Assembly (NCBI RefSeq): GCF_000143415.4 | Contig: NW_003314372.1 | Span: forward strand, 433,676 to 497,675 | Direction of reading: 5' to 3' | DNA from: Selaginella moellendorffii | Taxonomy: Eukaryota > Streptophyta > Lycopodiopsida > Selaginellales > Selaginellaceae | DNA: 64,000 nucleotides | In this document: positions 35,060 to 46,752 of the stretch, in pieces | Layout of the letters: each line of letters opens with the position of its first letter | How positions within the stretch are numbered: the first letter of the stretch is position 1 | The notes under the pieces: generated by a model | What the model was told of the DNA's origin: nothing | The model's input: only the letters and a program-made list of their open reading frames with translations | The model's database searches: none | Program-made: the position numbers and the translations under genes

Positions 35060-36832
35060 AATCCACCACCCATAGACTAAGTTTGATGTTATTGAATGAT
35101 AATATATTTTTTAAAGTAACCCTATCATGGATTACCATTTAATCTTTTGCACCAAGCCATTATTCATCAATAGTTTACACCGAAGGCTCACAATGTCTTT
35201 CATATCCTCTAAGGAGTATGGACCTTCCAGCTTAGAGACTCATTGAATCATTTGTGATGGTTATCTCACTTTGCTGGTTTAGATCCCGCTAAGCTTACTA
35301 GAGGCACCTTTTGTATCTCAATCTTACAACTCATTTTGGACAATTCTTGAACCATATCAACATAAGAAGGTGTTGAATACACCTAGGAAATTGATATGAA
35401 AAGTCAATGTTAGGTTTCTAAAGAGCAATCCTTATGTATATCTTTGTTTTGTGAACTCTACTTTTCTCATCCTAGGGAGTTCTTCACTTGAGGACACTAT
35501 CATCCTCTCTTTTATCTCGTGCCAATCTAGGTATTATATTCCACTTATCCATAATTTATGTTAGAGCTACTCCTGACCCTATCATTTAACTACATTGCCA
35601 CTCTATCTTTCATTAAATTAGAGCACTTGGGAATTCCATCCTTTTGAAACTTAATACTTTTCCCATATATCCATTAGCACCCACCCTTTTGTGGTCTCTC
35701 ACCTAATTTATTATTTGGATTCATTCTAATATTTTTTAGGCCCATTTTTTGCCACTAGTCTTTTACACATATCCTTTAATTATTTCACCAAACAATATGG
35801 GATCACTACCTCTATCCTTGGGGTATCCTTTTTGTTTGATAGCAAAGACTCTAGTTTGCAAAGTCTAAGGGTGTTCACCCCCAGTAAGTCTTACCATCAT
35901 TTTCTATTGTAGAAACTATCCACAGCCCAATTTCATGATTCTCCTATGGGTCATTCTTTAAAGATTACTACTTTCTTGGACTCATAATACCATTATATTG
36001 TAACAGATCATTTCACATTAGATATTTTTCCCACTTAAACACCATAACTAAGTCATTTCATTACGATTTGTTCAAATCACTACTTTGAGTTAAGAACTCT
36101 ATTCCTTAACTTAGCAAGGAGCTTGTCCTTGATTAGCCATAAGATCACCTCATAAGATCCCATATAGACACCTCATCAAATTTATCAATATGTACTAGAA
36201 CTATCCAACCTTTGAGTTATTGACCATGATCCTGAAAAAATCCCCCACACTTAGCAGTGTGCCCAAGCCAGCTCTTCTGGCTAAGGGTATATGGCAACTG
36301 AGATTGGGTGTCCCCATCCCATTCACCCACTCCTGACACCACTTATATTGAAGTATTCAAATTAGATGTATTGAGTTTCCATATCAAGCACACTAACCAT
36401 GGACCACAACTCTAGGGCATCCCCCACTTGGTAGTATGCCTAATCTAGCTTTCTTATTGAGATTCCATGACCACTGAAAAATGAGTGTCTTCATATTCTA
36501 GACCATCACCACACCCTAATGCCCTACTAACACTAAATGGTTGGGACTCTAACCCAACCTCCACATATGCATATATGGACAACATCACACATGATGTTTA
36601 GTGTGAGTCCCCATGCCGATGCACCAAGCTTATACCCAGGCTAACAAGCTTCTCTTTCATATATACACTACTACAGTCACAATTTAGGAATCTTACTGTT
36701 CCTACCTTCCAAATTATCTCACTTGACAAAATAAGTGATCAAGCTATGATCATACATAGACTCTTCCATACTTGGCCTCATATGCCTTCTATTCTGAAGT
36801 CAACTCTTCAATTAGGAACTTTGTTCTTCTGA
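35060..36832 (-). mobile_element. inverted family I internal region, 3' half
   Basis: This is the reverse complement of about window bases 395-2144 with many substitutions. The match stops near 36832, where lipase-related sequence begins, so the element is truncated there. No coding motif is found. Confidence 0.72.
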
Positions 36833-36984
36833 ATTTCCAATCCCATTTAGCAAGTGTGTAAGTTGTAAGTAAGTGTAATCCCACTTACAGACATATCTGT
36901 AAGTGTGTAAGTTTGTAAGTGCATAGCTACTTGAGAAAGAGAAAGAGATTGAAAAACAAGAGAGGAAAAACTTATGCATACAAA

Positions 36985-37470
36985 CCATCATTCCTATCAT
37001 AGCAGCAATCGATCCACCCAGGAAGTGCCCAGTAAATATGAGAGAAAAGCCTTCACACTTCCCACTGGGACGAAGTATGGAAGTTAAAAAAACCAATTTT
37101 TTTCAATGATCCAGAGCTACCTGCTAAAGAAATGAAAACAACATGAGCAAAGAGCAAGCTTTTTAATCTTTCAAAACATGAAAGCTTGGGATTATCTTCG
37201 GGGCTGTCTAGCTCGAAGGCAAGCTCTCTGGCTGCGGCCACCACACCAGCATGGTCATAATGAGGATTTGACGACGAAATTTCATGCTTTGCTGTGTCAC
37301 CCGACCTGTGTAGAGTATCAAACTTGTAGGAAATGAGAGCGAGAGCACTACTTACATGAACAATCCCTGAAAATCATTGTCGGCAAGGATGCATTCACGT
37401 CCCAGGCTATCTGTGAGAAGATACTGCGGTGTTTCAGTCCCACGAACAGAAAAAAACAACCAACTTGAGT
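36985..37470 (-). pseudogene. class-3 lipase fragment with lost nucleophile
   Basis: On the minus strand, short exons resemble the alpha/beta-hydrolase lipase class 3 family (diacylglycerol lipase type). One at about 37435-37350 has GTETPQYLLTDSLGRECILA, one at about 37315-37140 contains HYDHAGVVAAARELAFEL, and one at about 37065-36985 has GFSLIFTGHFLGGSIAAMIG. The family's nucleophilic elbow is GHSLGG; here the Ser codon is TTC (Phe) at 37022-37024, one base from TCC. One exon join is out of frame and both ends of the gene are missing. The retroelement truncated at 36832 lies immediately downstream. Confidence 0.65.
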
Positions 37471-37927
37471 TCGTTCAACTCAATCACGAAGTAGACTGTC
37501 TCTCAGTTTCTCTGAAATAGTGAGTGACATAAAAGGCAGATATTTGCAGGATGGCCATTGGCATCCACAGACAACTTGAACAGTTTCCTACCCAATAAAC
37601 ATCTATAAATACGTCATGGACTTTAGAAGTTTCAACACAATATCAAAAGGAGAATTATAGCAATAGTATAAGGCAAGCCATACAACAGAGTACAAAAAAG
37701 AAAAATATATCTAGCCTCTTCCCAGTTTGTTGCAGATAATGTACTCTGTTATTTTGAGTATATGTTTTTAATGAAAATTCTGCGAATGAAGTAAACATTT
37801 ATACCCCACAGTGCAGATTTCAAAATCAAGATCCTAGAAAAGAAAGGGACATCTTTACTACCATCTCCGTCAAACTCTAGCATCTCCTTTACTAAAATCC
37901 CTAAAAAGGGCTACCTTTGTCTTGACT
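37471..37927. promoter_or_regulatory. upstream region of PIBF1/CEP90-like gene
   Basis: AT-rich unique DNA between the lipase fragment and the start codon at 37928. No clear motif was identified, but the promoter and 5' UTR must lie here. Confidence 0.35.
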
Positions 37928-40852
37928 ATGGGAGTTACCATACGCATCGAGAGGCTACTTCACGGCCTTCAAAAAAGCATGCATTCTCATGAAAAGGAAG
38001 CAGAGGCCCCAGAAAACTCGTTTGCTCGAGAGGATTACAAATGCCATGCTCAAATAGTCTTAGATAAATTTTCCATGCATCCTGTTCAGCCGGGCGTCAA
38101 TGATGTGCTTGAAGAGACAACACGGTCTCATCTTACAGTAAGATACATTTCCTACAGAAATCTTTTAACCTGTCTATTTTAGGGTGGAATAAGTGAGCGG
38201 GGCAGTCCTCAAAGCTCAGTGCCGCTCACTTCAGCGGATGATCTGGACAGTGATGGGAGTATGTGACATTTTTGAATTTTGCTTGTATCTAAACCGTTGC
38301 CACGTTTATGCTAGCGAGATTGTTTCAAGACGAGATTACAAAGCTTGTTAAGCAGCTTGGTGAAAGTAGAGCTCGTGTTGCTACTCTTGAAATTCAAGTT
38401 GAACTGTTAAGTGAAGAAAAAAATAGAGAGAACTCCGAACACGAGTACCATTTAAAACAGTAAGAGTCCAAAATGCTACAGGATGCTAATCTTGTGACAG
38501 ATATGAAGATCAGATACAACAGTTAGAAAAACAAGCTGGCATTGAAGTAGCCGAGCTGAAACAACGGCAAAGTATAGTAGGTCCTAGCTTTTACATTATT
38601 CAATTTATCTTTCATTTAACAGATTGAATGTGAAATGCCGGCATTGGAAGAGCAACTTAAATCGCTCAAAAATATCATTTGTGATCTTAACCTCACAGAA
38701 ACTCAGTAAGAGGTAGCACTCACTGTTACACACTTTCTCATGGAAACACTTCAGATATGCTGAACTTAAAGTGATCTCCGAGGAAAGAAAAACTATAAGA
38801 GATCATATTTTGATAATGAATTTTGAGAAAATGAAAAGTTTCTATGAAAAAGAAAAATTACTGCTCCATGAACGTGACATTTCAAGGTCGCAAAATCATT
38901 TACGAATTTTAAAACTGAGACTTCGAAAACATTTCAGGGAGACTTTGACAAGAGCGAATGATGAAATTGAAAAGCTACAAAGAGATGTGCAGCGATTAAC
39001 TGCTTCTCATTTGCTAGAAATGGGGGAAATGGACAAAAGAGTTGAAACAATTGCTTCTAGAGCTGAAAAAATTGAATCGGACTCAAAAGAGACTCACATG
39101 AAGAATCAAGTATTATCTGCTAAAGCATTTCTCTATGATGAGGTTTAAAATGATGTCGTTATAGTAGTGTTGATGTTTGCAATTCCAGATCAAAGAGGAA
39201 CTCGAGAATATTAAAGAACGACATGTCGAAATAGAACAGCAAAAACTTAAGGCGGAACATGCTGCAGCAACCTTAAAAGAACAAAGAGAACATGCTTTAG
39301 AAGCCAACAAAGAGAAAGATCACTCATTTGCGCTCCTCAAAATGGACAAGGTAGAAGTTCTTGGAGACTTAGGTTTTTCTAATAGAATATGCATGTTTTA
39401 GCAAGCCATGCCCAGGCATATCTCACTCAGGTTTAAAGCGCAGGAATACTTAATCCGAGAGCTTAAACTGAAAGAAGACCAGGTGATACAACTCGAGCTT
39501 GAAATCGAGCAGCAACGACAGAAGATAAAGGAATTAAAACGTTCCAAGCATGAGCTATACGAGCGTATCATTCAAGACACTCAGGAATCAACTGCTGTTC
39601 AAGAACAACGCTTTCAGGTAAGTCCTCAAAGAGCAAACACATTTGTATTAGCTTTGCACTTTTTGGGCAGAATGAGTTACGAAGGATACAAGATCAAGCA
39701 CAATGTGATGTCAAAACGGTTCAAAAAGAAACAGTAGAAATGGCTAGTCGCGAGTCTCAGTAACACTTAATAGTAGCTATGCCTGAATTCCGTGACAAAA
39801 TATACTACAGGGCCTTGCGTGAAGTGAGAGATGTCGTTTTGGCTCAACTCCAGAAATCTCAAACGGCGGTACAAGAGCTACAGGCTGCTTACGAAGAACT
39901 TAATTTAAAGTAAGAATTACCACATCCATTGGTTCATCTCTCATGCGTTTTCAGGCATAATGCGACTCAACGCGACATGTCTATAAAAGAAATGGATGCT
40001 CTTAACGATGCAAAGTTGAAAGAATTCATGTTCGATCACCTTCGAAGTTTACATGAAGAAACTAGTGTAAACCTGCAGCGTTCCAAAATTGAGAATGAGG
40101 CACTCACAGAAAAAGTCAAGGTATAATAATGATCTGGACAAAATGGTACGACTGATATTTCAGGTTTTGACAGACAGATATTACAATCTCGAGTTAGAAT
40201 TAAAAACTATGGAAGAAAAGGCAAGTGTGAAAGTTCACCAAATTCCTGATTGCGAAAGCTCACCAACAATAGTTGATACACAAGGTAACATTCTCTTGAA
40301 GTTTTCATTGTACTGTTGTAGTCCTTGTAGTGTCCACAAGAGAACGAGTATTGATCCAAAAGTTGGCGGCAGCTGTTAATGTAATTGTTCAGAGACAATT
40401 GCAAGAAATGGAGAACAAGTGTCTGCGTCTTCAGACAACTCTTGAGGCTGCTCAAGAAGAAAATGCAGACAATAAGCTCATGGTTGAAGAAAATCCTCCT
40501 GAGGTAAATGACTACAAAGATGCATTCATACTCACTTGACGTGTCAGCAGAATCGGATATGTGGAACCTTTACACATGCCCAAGTGGGAGCTCTTCAAAC
40601 TGCATTGAGGTACAACAACATTATCTCTAGGAAGAAAAATCACCTTTTGTCATTAGACAAGCAAGAATACAGAAGAGAAGGGTGACAAATGTTTTAGACA
40701 AAATGAAACAAGACTTACTGAAATTGATAGCAGCTCGAGGCAACATTGAAAGTTTACAAAATATACTCGCAGAAAAAGGAAGCAATGTGAAGGACGACGT
40801 AATGAGACGGTTTAATAATCTAAAAGACTTGGAACTATGTAGTAAAAGCTGA
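37928..40852 (+). CDS. PIBF1: PIBF1/CEP90-like centrosomal/basal-body protein
   Basis: Fifteen exons join in frame to 757 codons (756 aa): 37928-38137, 38183-38258, 38315-38459, 38501-38576, 38623-38705, 38755-39142, 39189-39350, 39402-39617, 39671-39759, 39811-39909, 39955-40120, 40164-40284, 40322-40503, 40548-40583 and 40631-40852. All introns are 37-56 bp with GT-AG ends. The product is almost wholly coiled coil. From memory of human PIBF1 (about 757 aa), matching landmarks in order are LTETQYAELK, a KSKHELYERI-like block, AKLKEFMFDHLRSLHEE, EALTEKVKVLTDRYYNLELE and the C-terminal MKQDLLKLIAARGNIESLQN. In animals this protein acts at centriolar satellites and distal appendages in ciliogenesis with OFD1 and MNR. 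In a land plant the likely role is basal bodies of motile sperm. The last short exon (40548-40583) is the least certain join. Confidence 0.82.
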
Positions 40853-40930
40853 AAATTATTTGTTTTACGAATATCAAATTTAAACATAGCAAATTGGTTC
40901 ACCTCAGTGCTTTCAAACTTGCAGAAAGAA

Positions 40931-40951
40931 AAGGGTTTAGGGTTTAGGGTT
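40931..40951 (+). repeat. interstitial telomere-like motif
   Basis: AAGGGTTTAGGGTTTAGGGTT is about two and a half units of the plant telomere repeat TTTAGGG, starting about 80 bp after the PIBF1-like stop codon. Such telo-boxes (AAACCCTAA) also occur in plant promoters, so it may belong to a downstream transcription unit. Confidence 0.7.
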
Positions 40952-41020
40952 GCAACCTCTCCATTTTTATTTATACATATGTGCCCAGCGGAATCATTGC
41001 CTATAGACTAAGAGGTATTC

Positions 41021-41413
41021 ATGGATGGCCGTCCCACCAAGAAAATTCCTAGTTCTAGGTAATATCTGTGGTTCTCATATCTTGAAGACAACTCAATCCC
41101 ACAATTTTCTATTGTAATGTCAAACATCTTGTTGGATAAGGATCTCAGCTATGAGCTCAGAAAACTTTTCAAGATGAGGATTTGATGTAAGTTTCTGGTA
41201 TTTCAAGCCATTGTCTCTTATTTTTCTGTGTGATATCCTCACAGGAAAATCAAAGTTTTCCAGAAGAAGGTGGAAGTCCAAAACGCTGTGAGGTTGGCAA
41301 AGATTGTCAGAGAATTTTATCTGAGAATGGAGAGCACCCAGTTATTGCAAAAGCTTGCTAAAGTTTTGGAAAGTGGATCCAAAAGTCTTGGAAAAAAATT
41401 CTGTTTCTAACTA
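41021..41413 (+). pseudogene. possible small gene or decayed exons
   Basis: A start codon at 41021 opens MDGRPTKKIPSSR followed by a GT donor. Further on, after a plausible intron ending CACAG near 41246, a basic helical stretch (VFQKKVEVQNAVRLAKIVRE) runs to a stop at 41411-41413. I could not join the pieces in a single frame without passing a stop, so the model is unresolved. No family is recognised. Confidence 0.3.
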
Positions 41414-41488
41414 CAAATCTTCTCACGAGATCATTCATGTTTACTCCATTGAAATTCAAGCAAGAGTTCTCGGCTATCTAGCATCTCC

Positions 41489-41600
41489 AACAAACCACAG
41501 GAATATTCCGAGAATATTCCATGGCCTGTGGGATTTAAGGCCGTAACACCTTAAGGGTTGGGATGTTGGCCTAGGGTTCACTTTCTTGTTCGTTTCACTA
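41489..41600 (+). repeat. LTR-end-like fragment shared with 27555
   Basis: It carries the same AATATTCC...TTCCATGGCCT...CCTTAAGGGTTGGGATG block as the left gypsy locus and ends CTTGTTCGTTTCA, resembling the end of the family IV right LTR. It is probably an LTR remnant of a related gypsy element. Confidence 0.5.
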
Positions 41601-41780
41601 CCTAGATTGAAAACAAAGGAACGAAAGGTTTGGAACATTTAAATGGCATTGGAGAATGATAAAGCACTGTGGGCGGTCTTTGACAGGATTTCATGTACTC
41701 CTCTACTCCATGGTTGGCTGCTGGGGTTCATGTAGGTGTTTCTTCTACCTACATGAGCCCCATGTCCTACTCCATTATTG

Positions 41781-42152
41781 GTCAAGAATAGTTATCCTTT
41801 GCCTCGCATTGATGACTTGTTTGACCAACTCTTAAAGGCCAAGTATTTTACGTGACTTGATTTGCGGTCCGGGTATCATCAAATACGGGTGGCGGATCAG
41901 GATGTGGAGAAGACAGCCTTTAAAACTCAGTACGGATCTTATGAGTTCCTTGTCATGCCGTTCAGGTTATGCAATGCTCCGGCAACATTCAGCACTATGA
42001 TGGATAGAATATTCGGAGATTATTTGGATGCATTTGTTGTCCTATATATCGATGATGTTCTAGTCTTTAGTGAAATGTTGGAGGATCATTTGAAACACTT
42101 GGAGCTGGTGTTTCAGAAGTTGCGCGAACACAAACTGTATGCTAAGGATACA
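41781..42152 (+). pseudogene. Ty3/gypsy reverse transcriptase fragment
   Basis: The frame carries the RT palm landmarks [35 protein letters not shown] and an intact YIDD box in [16 protein letters not shown] interrupts it before LDLRSGYHQ, and it stops abruptly after KLYAK at 42152, where antisense gag coding of another element begins. It is closer to the gypsy consensus than the pol genes at 29570 or 44577, hence younger. Confidence 0.88.
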
Positions 42153-42634
42153 CCTTCTTTGGATCGACCTAGAAAGGATTGTGCGCACGCAACTTTCGTA
42201 CGATCATCTACGTCTGCTGCTATGAAATAGTTTTCCATATCGTAAACCCAGTCCTCCAAAACTTGATAGTCCCGCATGCCTCTGAAATTGGGTGGTTTCG
42301 GAGGCTTGAACTTTGAAACTCGTGCAACCAGGGGTGGCTGCAGAATTTCATCGTCCTCAGAACTTGAGGAGGAGTCTGGTTGCTTAGGCTTAGCTGGTTT
42401 AGCTGCCTCAGCTTCTTTCTTCCTCTTCTTGTTCTCCTTCTTCAATTTGCGAATCTCCCTTCGCAAATTCTCGATCTCGACTTCCCGAGCTGTACGCTGC
42501 AGCGCCGCAGCGTCTGGCTCTTCCTCTTCTGACTCAGCCTTTGCCTCTTCCACAGCATCTCTAGCAGGAGTTTCCTCTTCTTGATTTGCCTGTCTAGAGG
42601 TTTCAGCGTCATCAGCACGGTTCCTCTTCACCAT
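42152..42634 (-). pseudogene. truncated family II gypsy gag
   Basis: Starting at 42634, the frame encodes an acidic then strongly coiled-coil N-terminus (EIENLRREIRKLKKENKKRK), a serine-acidic patch, and a gag matrix/capsid start (KFKPPKPPNFRGMRDYQVLE with WVYDMENYF). It is cut at 42152 by fusion to the reverse transcriptase fragment in the opposite orientation. The leader, primer site and LTR lie correctly upstream to the right, so this is the 5' end of a minus-strand element. No internal stop is present in what remains. Confidence 0.75.
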
Positions 42635-42808
42635 CCTGCTATCTACATACAGGCCTCTATCAGTAACTGAACATGCAAACAACGTTCTTACCGAATGGTG
42701 CAATCCAACTAATTCTATACAGGTCGCTTCGAATTTACTAGAAAAGTCTCTGCATCTGCAACTTGAGTCAGAAAATTCGATAAAAGTTGGATAGAAATTG
42801 CTGAGATA

Positions 42809-42825
42809 ATTCCTCTGATACCAAA
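42809..42825 (-). other. primer-binding site of family II element
   Basis: On the minus strand TTTGGTATCAGAGG follows the LTR end GCGCTACA. TGGTATCAGAG matches the initiator tRNA-Met primer site and fixes the element's orientation. Confidence 0.85.
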
Positions 42826-43758
42826 TGTAGCGCACCTGAATTTGGAGCCAAACTCCAAGCCCGTTGCGCTACGAACGAGGGTCCGGTACAATCCACGAGC
42901 ACCAGCTCCCTGTATCCAGCACCTGCATGCAAAATGGTGTCAGACAGAGTCTGGCACAATTTTGGCATACCGGTGGCCTAACGCGAGGATTAGGGTACTC
43001 CACCGACTATAGCAGCGTGGAGCTTGGGCTTAGACCCAAGCCAGACATAGAACAAGGAGCGACACAGCCCAGTGGGAGCCAAACTAATGTCTCAGGTGGT
43101 CGAACATGCATTCCAACCACTATCCCTACTATACATTTGGAACCCCCCACAGCCCCCCCCCCCCCCCCCCCCCCCCCCTTGAGGGACACATGCTTTGGGC
43201 TTTCACCCCAAGCCTCCCTTAGTACCAGGAGTTAGTCTCTAGGATAAGGTCGAAACTTACCAAATATGGAATGTCTTTAGATTGAGAATTTGGACACGGG
43301 ACGAACACCATTGTGTTTAGGCCAATTTTTACATTCTGTAGATATGCCAAATGAGCGAATCTAGACACTTTCCATAAATAACATATGGGACCGAAATGAG
43401 ACCAACACTAAGGGCATGATAGCGAGGGTGTTTGGTAAACATGGTAAGCTATCATCTAGCGATATTAAGAGACTAGTCTCAACATGCGAGGGTTCTTGTC
43501 ACTAGCAAGTGCAAGACAAAACAAGACGGGAACTCCTTACTGAGCTAAGTATGCTTAGTTAATAGCACGTAGGAATTCCGTCCTTATGCTCGTCCGGTCT
43601 AAGTACACTTGAAATGCCCAGTTAACTCCACTAGCACAAGAAGGGCTACTAAAGGGATCCAACTGTACCGACCTCCTGCCGTCATGGCAGTAAAGAAAGA
43701 GTGTCCGTAAGGACTAGCTGACAAGTATCTTTCGATACCCGAAGTCACATTCACGACA
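42826..43758 (-). mobile_element. family II gypsy LTR (5' LTR)
   Basis: On the minus strand it runs TGTCGTGAATG...GTGCGCTACA, 933 bp. It matches 58031-59461 and 62880-63609 over most of its length. In the same transcriptional sense it carries the AAAGCCCAAAGC module (43127-43205), here with a 26-base C run (43153-43178) as written. The preserved primer site and gag start downstream show this is a real 5' end. Confidence 0.85.
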
Positions 43759-44576
43759 ACAAGGGCGAAGATGTGGTCATGGCTGTGATGTTCATTGCTA
43801 GGCATGTGATGAAATTGGTCAGACTTATTGGCATTGTCGGCATTTTTCAGGTTGGCAGCCTCCATTTCCTGGGTGGAGACCTTGGCATCAATAATGTCTT
43901 GTTGGTGTTGCTATAGTGGATAATCTGGGCACTAAGATACATTTGGAAAATGAGGAATCATGCAAGTAATAGAGGGACTATGGGTGAATAAGTTAGTGAC
44001 CCCTCAATCTATTTTTTGGGAGTATTATCAAGGGGTTCACTCGGCATCAGTTCATCTAATATTTACTTGCCAAACTCATTCTTAAAACAAAAGATTTCTT
44101 ATTATTCTCTCTGTGATTGTTGATACAAGTTCAAGTTTATCTTCTATTGCTCAATCTATTGCCATACGTTGCCATCTACACTTGTGTCGTGAGGAGGAAT
44201 TAGTTTTCATTCTTTAAGGCAACAATTGTACACATGCATGTGCACGGGATAAGGCAAACATAGTTGTGTATGTGGGTGATCTTGAGCTTGGGTTGCAATC
44301 ATTGCAAGTGGTGCTAAGTCAAACTTTTGACTTTATCCTTGGTATGGATTGAATGTAATGCAATTATGCTAAGCCTGACTTTAATGCTTCTTCCCCTTGT
44401 CTTATATTTATATTTCATCCATTCCTCTCACTTCTATACTTCTTTGTCCTTATGTTTCTATTTTTGCTTCTATTATTTTTGTCGCTCTACTACTTCCTCT
44501 TATATTTCTATCTTTTTCCACTCTTCCCTTTTCCAATCCCTCTGACAGCCTTTGTGTTGCAATGGTTGACTAGCTC
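43759..44576. other. decayed gypsy gag-protease region
   Basis: A short minus-strand frame (43865-43759) ends where the family II LTR was inserted. From about 44090 the plus strand resembles the protease region of the pol pseudogene that follows, but stops and frameshifts prevent a firm call. Confidence 0.35.
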
Positions 44577-46752
44577 ATGAAGGAGTATGCCGATCTCTTT
44601 GAATTTGACCTATCATTTAGGGTTAAAATTGCCACACGTCATCCAATTCCAACTAGGGATGCTTGTCCAATCAAGGTTCTTATTTGTCATAAGTCACCTA
44701 AAGAGATTAAAATTTTACATGCAAACATCAAGGAAATGTTGGAAAAGGGTGTTATTCAAAAGTCACGGAGTCTTTGGGCATGTGAACCTCATCTTGTGAT
44801 TAAGCTTAATGGGAATATTCATTTTTACATTGACTATTATCTATTAAATGAAATGATAATCCCGAATATGTATCCTCTTCCTCATACTACTGATTTCTTG
44901 GATTGTCTGAGGAGAAGTGTTAGTTCACCAAGCTAGATTTTTCTTCTAAGTACTAGTAAGTATTAGTGACTGAAGAAGATATTCTTAAGACTATTTTTGT
45001 ATACTGTTTGGTTTGTATGAGTTCTTAGTGATGCCATTTGGTTAGAATAATGCTCTAACAACTTTTTAGTAGATGATGGATGAGGTTCTTTGCAATGACT
45101 ACTGACTTCATTAATGATATTTTAATCCACTCAGAGGGGATGTGGGAGGAATACGTCTATGATGTTTGTAAAGTATTGGATCGGCTACAGGACGTTAGTT
45201 TAAAACTGAAGCGGTTGAAGTGCATATTTGGGTTCAAGAACACGACTTATCTTGGGTATTGTATTTCTCGTGAGGGTTTATAAAGTGACCTTAACAAACT
45301 TGTGGATGTTCTAAAGTTCCCTCCTCTGAAGTGTGTGAATGATATGCAGCACTTCATGGGCAAGGTGTAGTATCTTGGTTGTCTTGTGGATATCTTTCTG
45401 ATTGCACTGCACTGTTGTGAGCATTTCTGAAGTCATTAACATTATTTTTCATCTAGTCTCTGGATTGTGAGTGGGTGTTCGTGGATCTCAAAGAGGTATT
45501 GATGAGTCCTTTGGTTTTGGCATATCCTAACTAAACTCAACCTTTCATTTTGTGCATGAATGATTTTGATATTGGTGTTGAAGGTGTGTTAATGCAAGAA
45601 AGTCTGAGTGTGCTTAGTCAACACCATCCCATTTATATATAAGCCGTATATTATAACTAGTGAAGGTGAAGTACTCCACAACAGAGGAGTGTTTAGCAGT
45701 AGTCTGGGGTTTTGAGAAACTTTATGCATATCTACATGGTTCTCAGACGTTACTAAAAGGTGATTATATTGTTGTTATTTCATTATTGAAGTGGAAGAAC
45801 CTAGTTGGTCGTATTGCTCAATAGCCTTTAGAGCTTCAGATATATAATTTTGATGTTATTCATCGTCTGGGGAGTTATATAGCTGATGCTAATACCCTTT
45901 CTTGAGCTCTTCTTCCTTTTTCTCTATCTTCTCATGTTTTTTATAAGCCTATTATTTCAGCATCTATGGATTTTTTAGACAAGGATTCTATGCTATCGGC
46001 AGATGCTATACTTGACATTCAGTGTCCATAAGGTGTAAAGTAAGATCTACCTTCTCTTGATGAGGTTCGCGATGCTTAAAAGATTGAGCTATGGATTTGA
46101 AAGCTTCGAGATGGGTTTGAGAATCTTGCATCACTTGCTAATGACTTACCATTCCGGCATGTACATTCTTAATATCACCTTGAAGATGGCCTTCTTTATT
46201 TTATAGGGACAGATCCTAAAAATCATTTATGGCTGGTGGTGCCTTTAATCTTTATTCCACAGTTTTTCCATTCCTATTATGATTCTCCTATTTTAGGTGG
46301 GCATATAGGACATCGTCATGTGACCAAGATTATCTAGTATATATGTAACTACGTTTGGTGCCAAGTTCATAATACTCCCCCTCGTGTTGTGGAAGGATGG
46401 TTGGAGTCAATTGTACTTTCCCATCTATTTGAGTTGGTGGTATTTAATTTTCTAGGACCTTCTCCACGATTGATTGTTGGCAATAAGTATGTTATTATTG
46501 CTTTTGATTATTTGACTCACTAGGTAGAAGTTGGTGCTCTTACTAGTAGTTCTGCAATTGCTATTGGATACCTCTTCCTCAATTGAGTGGTGTTCTAGCA
46601 TTTTTTTCTGGAGCAGATTCTTTTGGATAATGTTTTGATATCTCGATTGAGGATATGCCACACTTTCATGAGTGTTTATCATCCACAATCAGACGGTTTT
46701 GTGGAATGACTCATTCAAACATTCAAAGGGATGATCGCAATTAAAACATTCC
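44577..46752 (+). pseudogene. heavily decayed Ty3/gypsy pol
   Basis: RT begins at 44577 (MKEYADLFEFDL, GVIQKSRSLWACEPHL) with an IDYYLLNE motif in place of the usual IDYRALN. The catalytic box is changed to FINDILIHSE near 45100, and LKCIFGFKNTTYLGYCIS follows. RNase H-like sequence spans about 45470-45905. Integrase core motifs lie at about 46390-46752, including VYHPQSDGFVE. There are many stops and frameshifts. It is plainly older than the RT fragment at 41781. Confidence 0.78.

Noticed and set aside
36985-37470. Functional lipase gene
   Set aside because: The nucleophilic Ser is replaced by Phe, one exon junction is out of frame, and both gene ends are missing.
40931-40951. Chromosome end
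   Set aside because: Only about two and a half telomere units are present and unique DNA continues on both sides.
44577-46752. Active gypsy element
   Set aside because: The catalytic Asp box is altered and numerous stops and frameshifts occur; no matching LTR pair was found.
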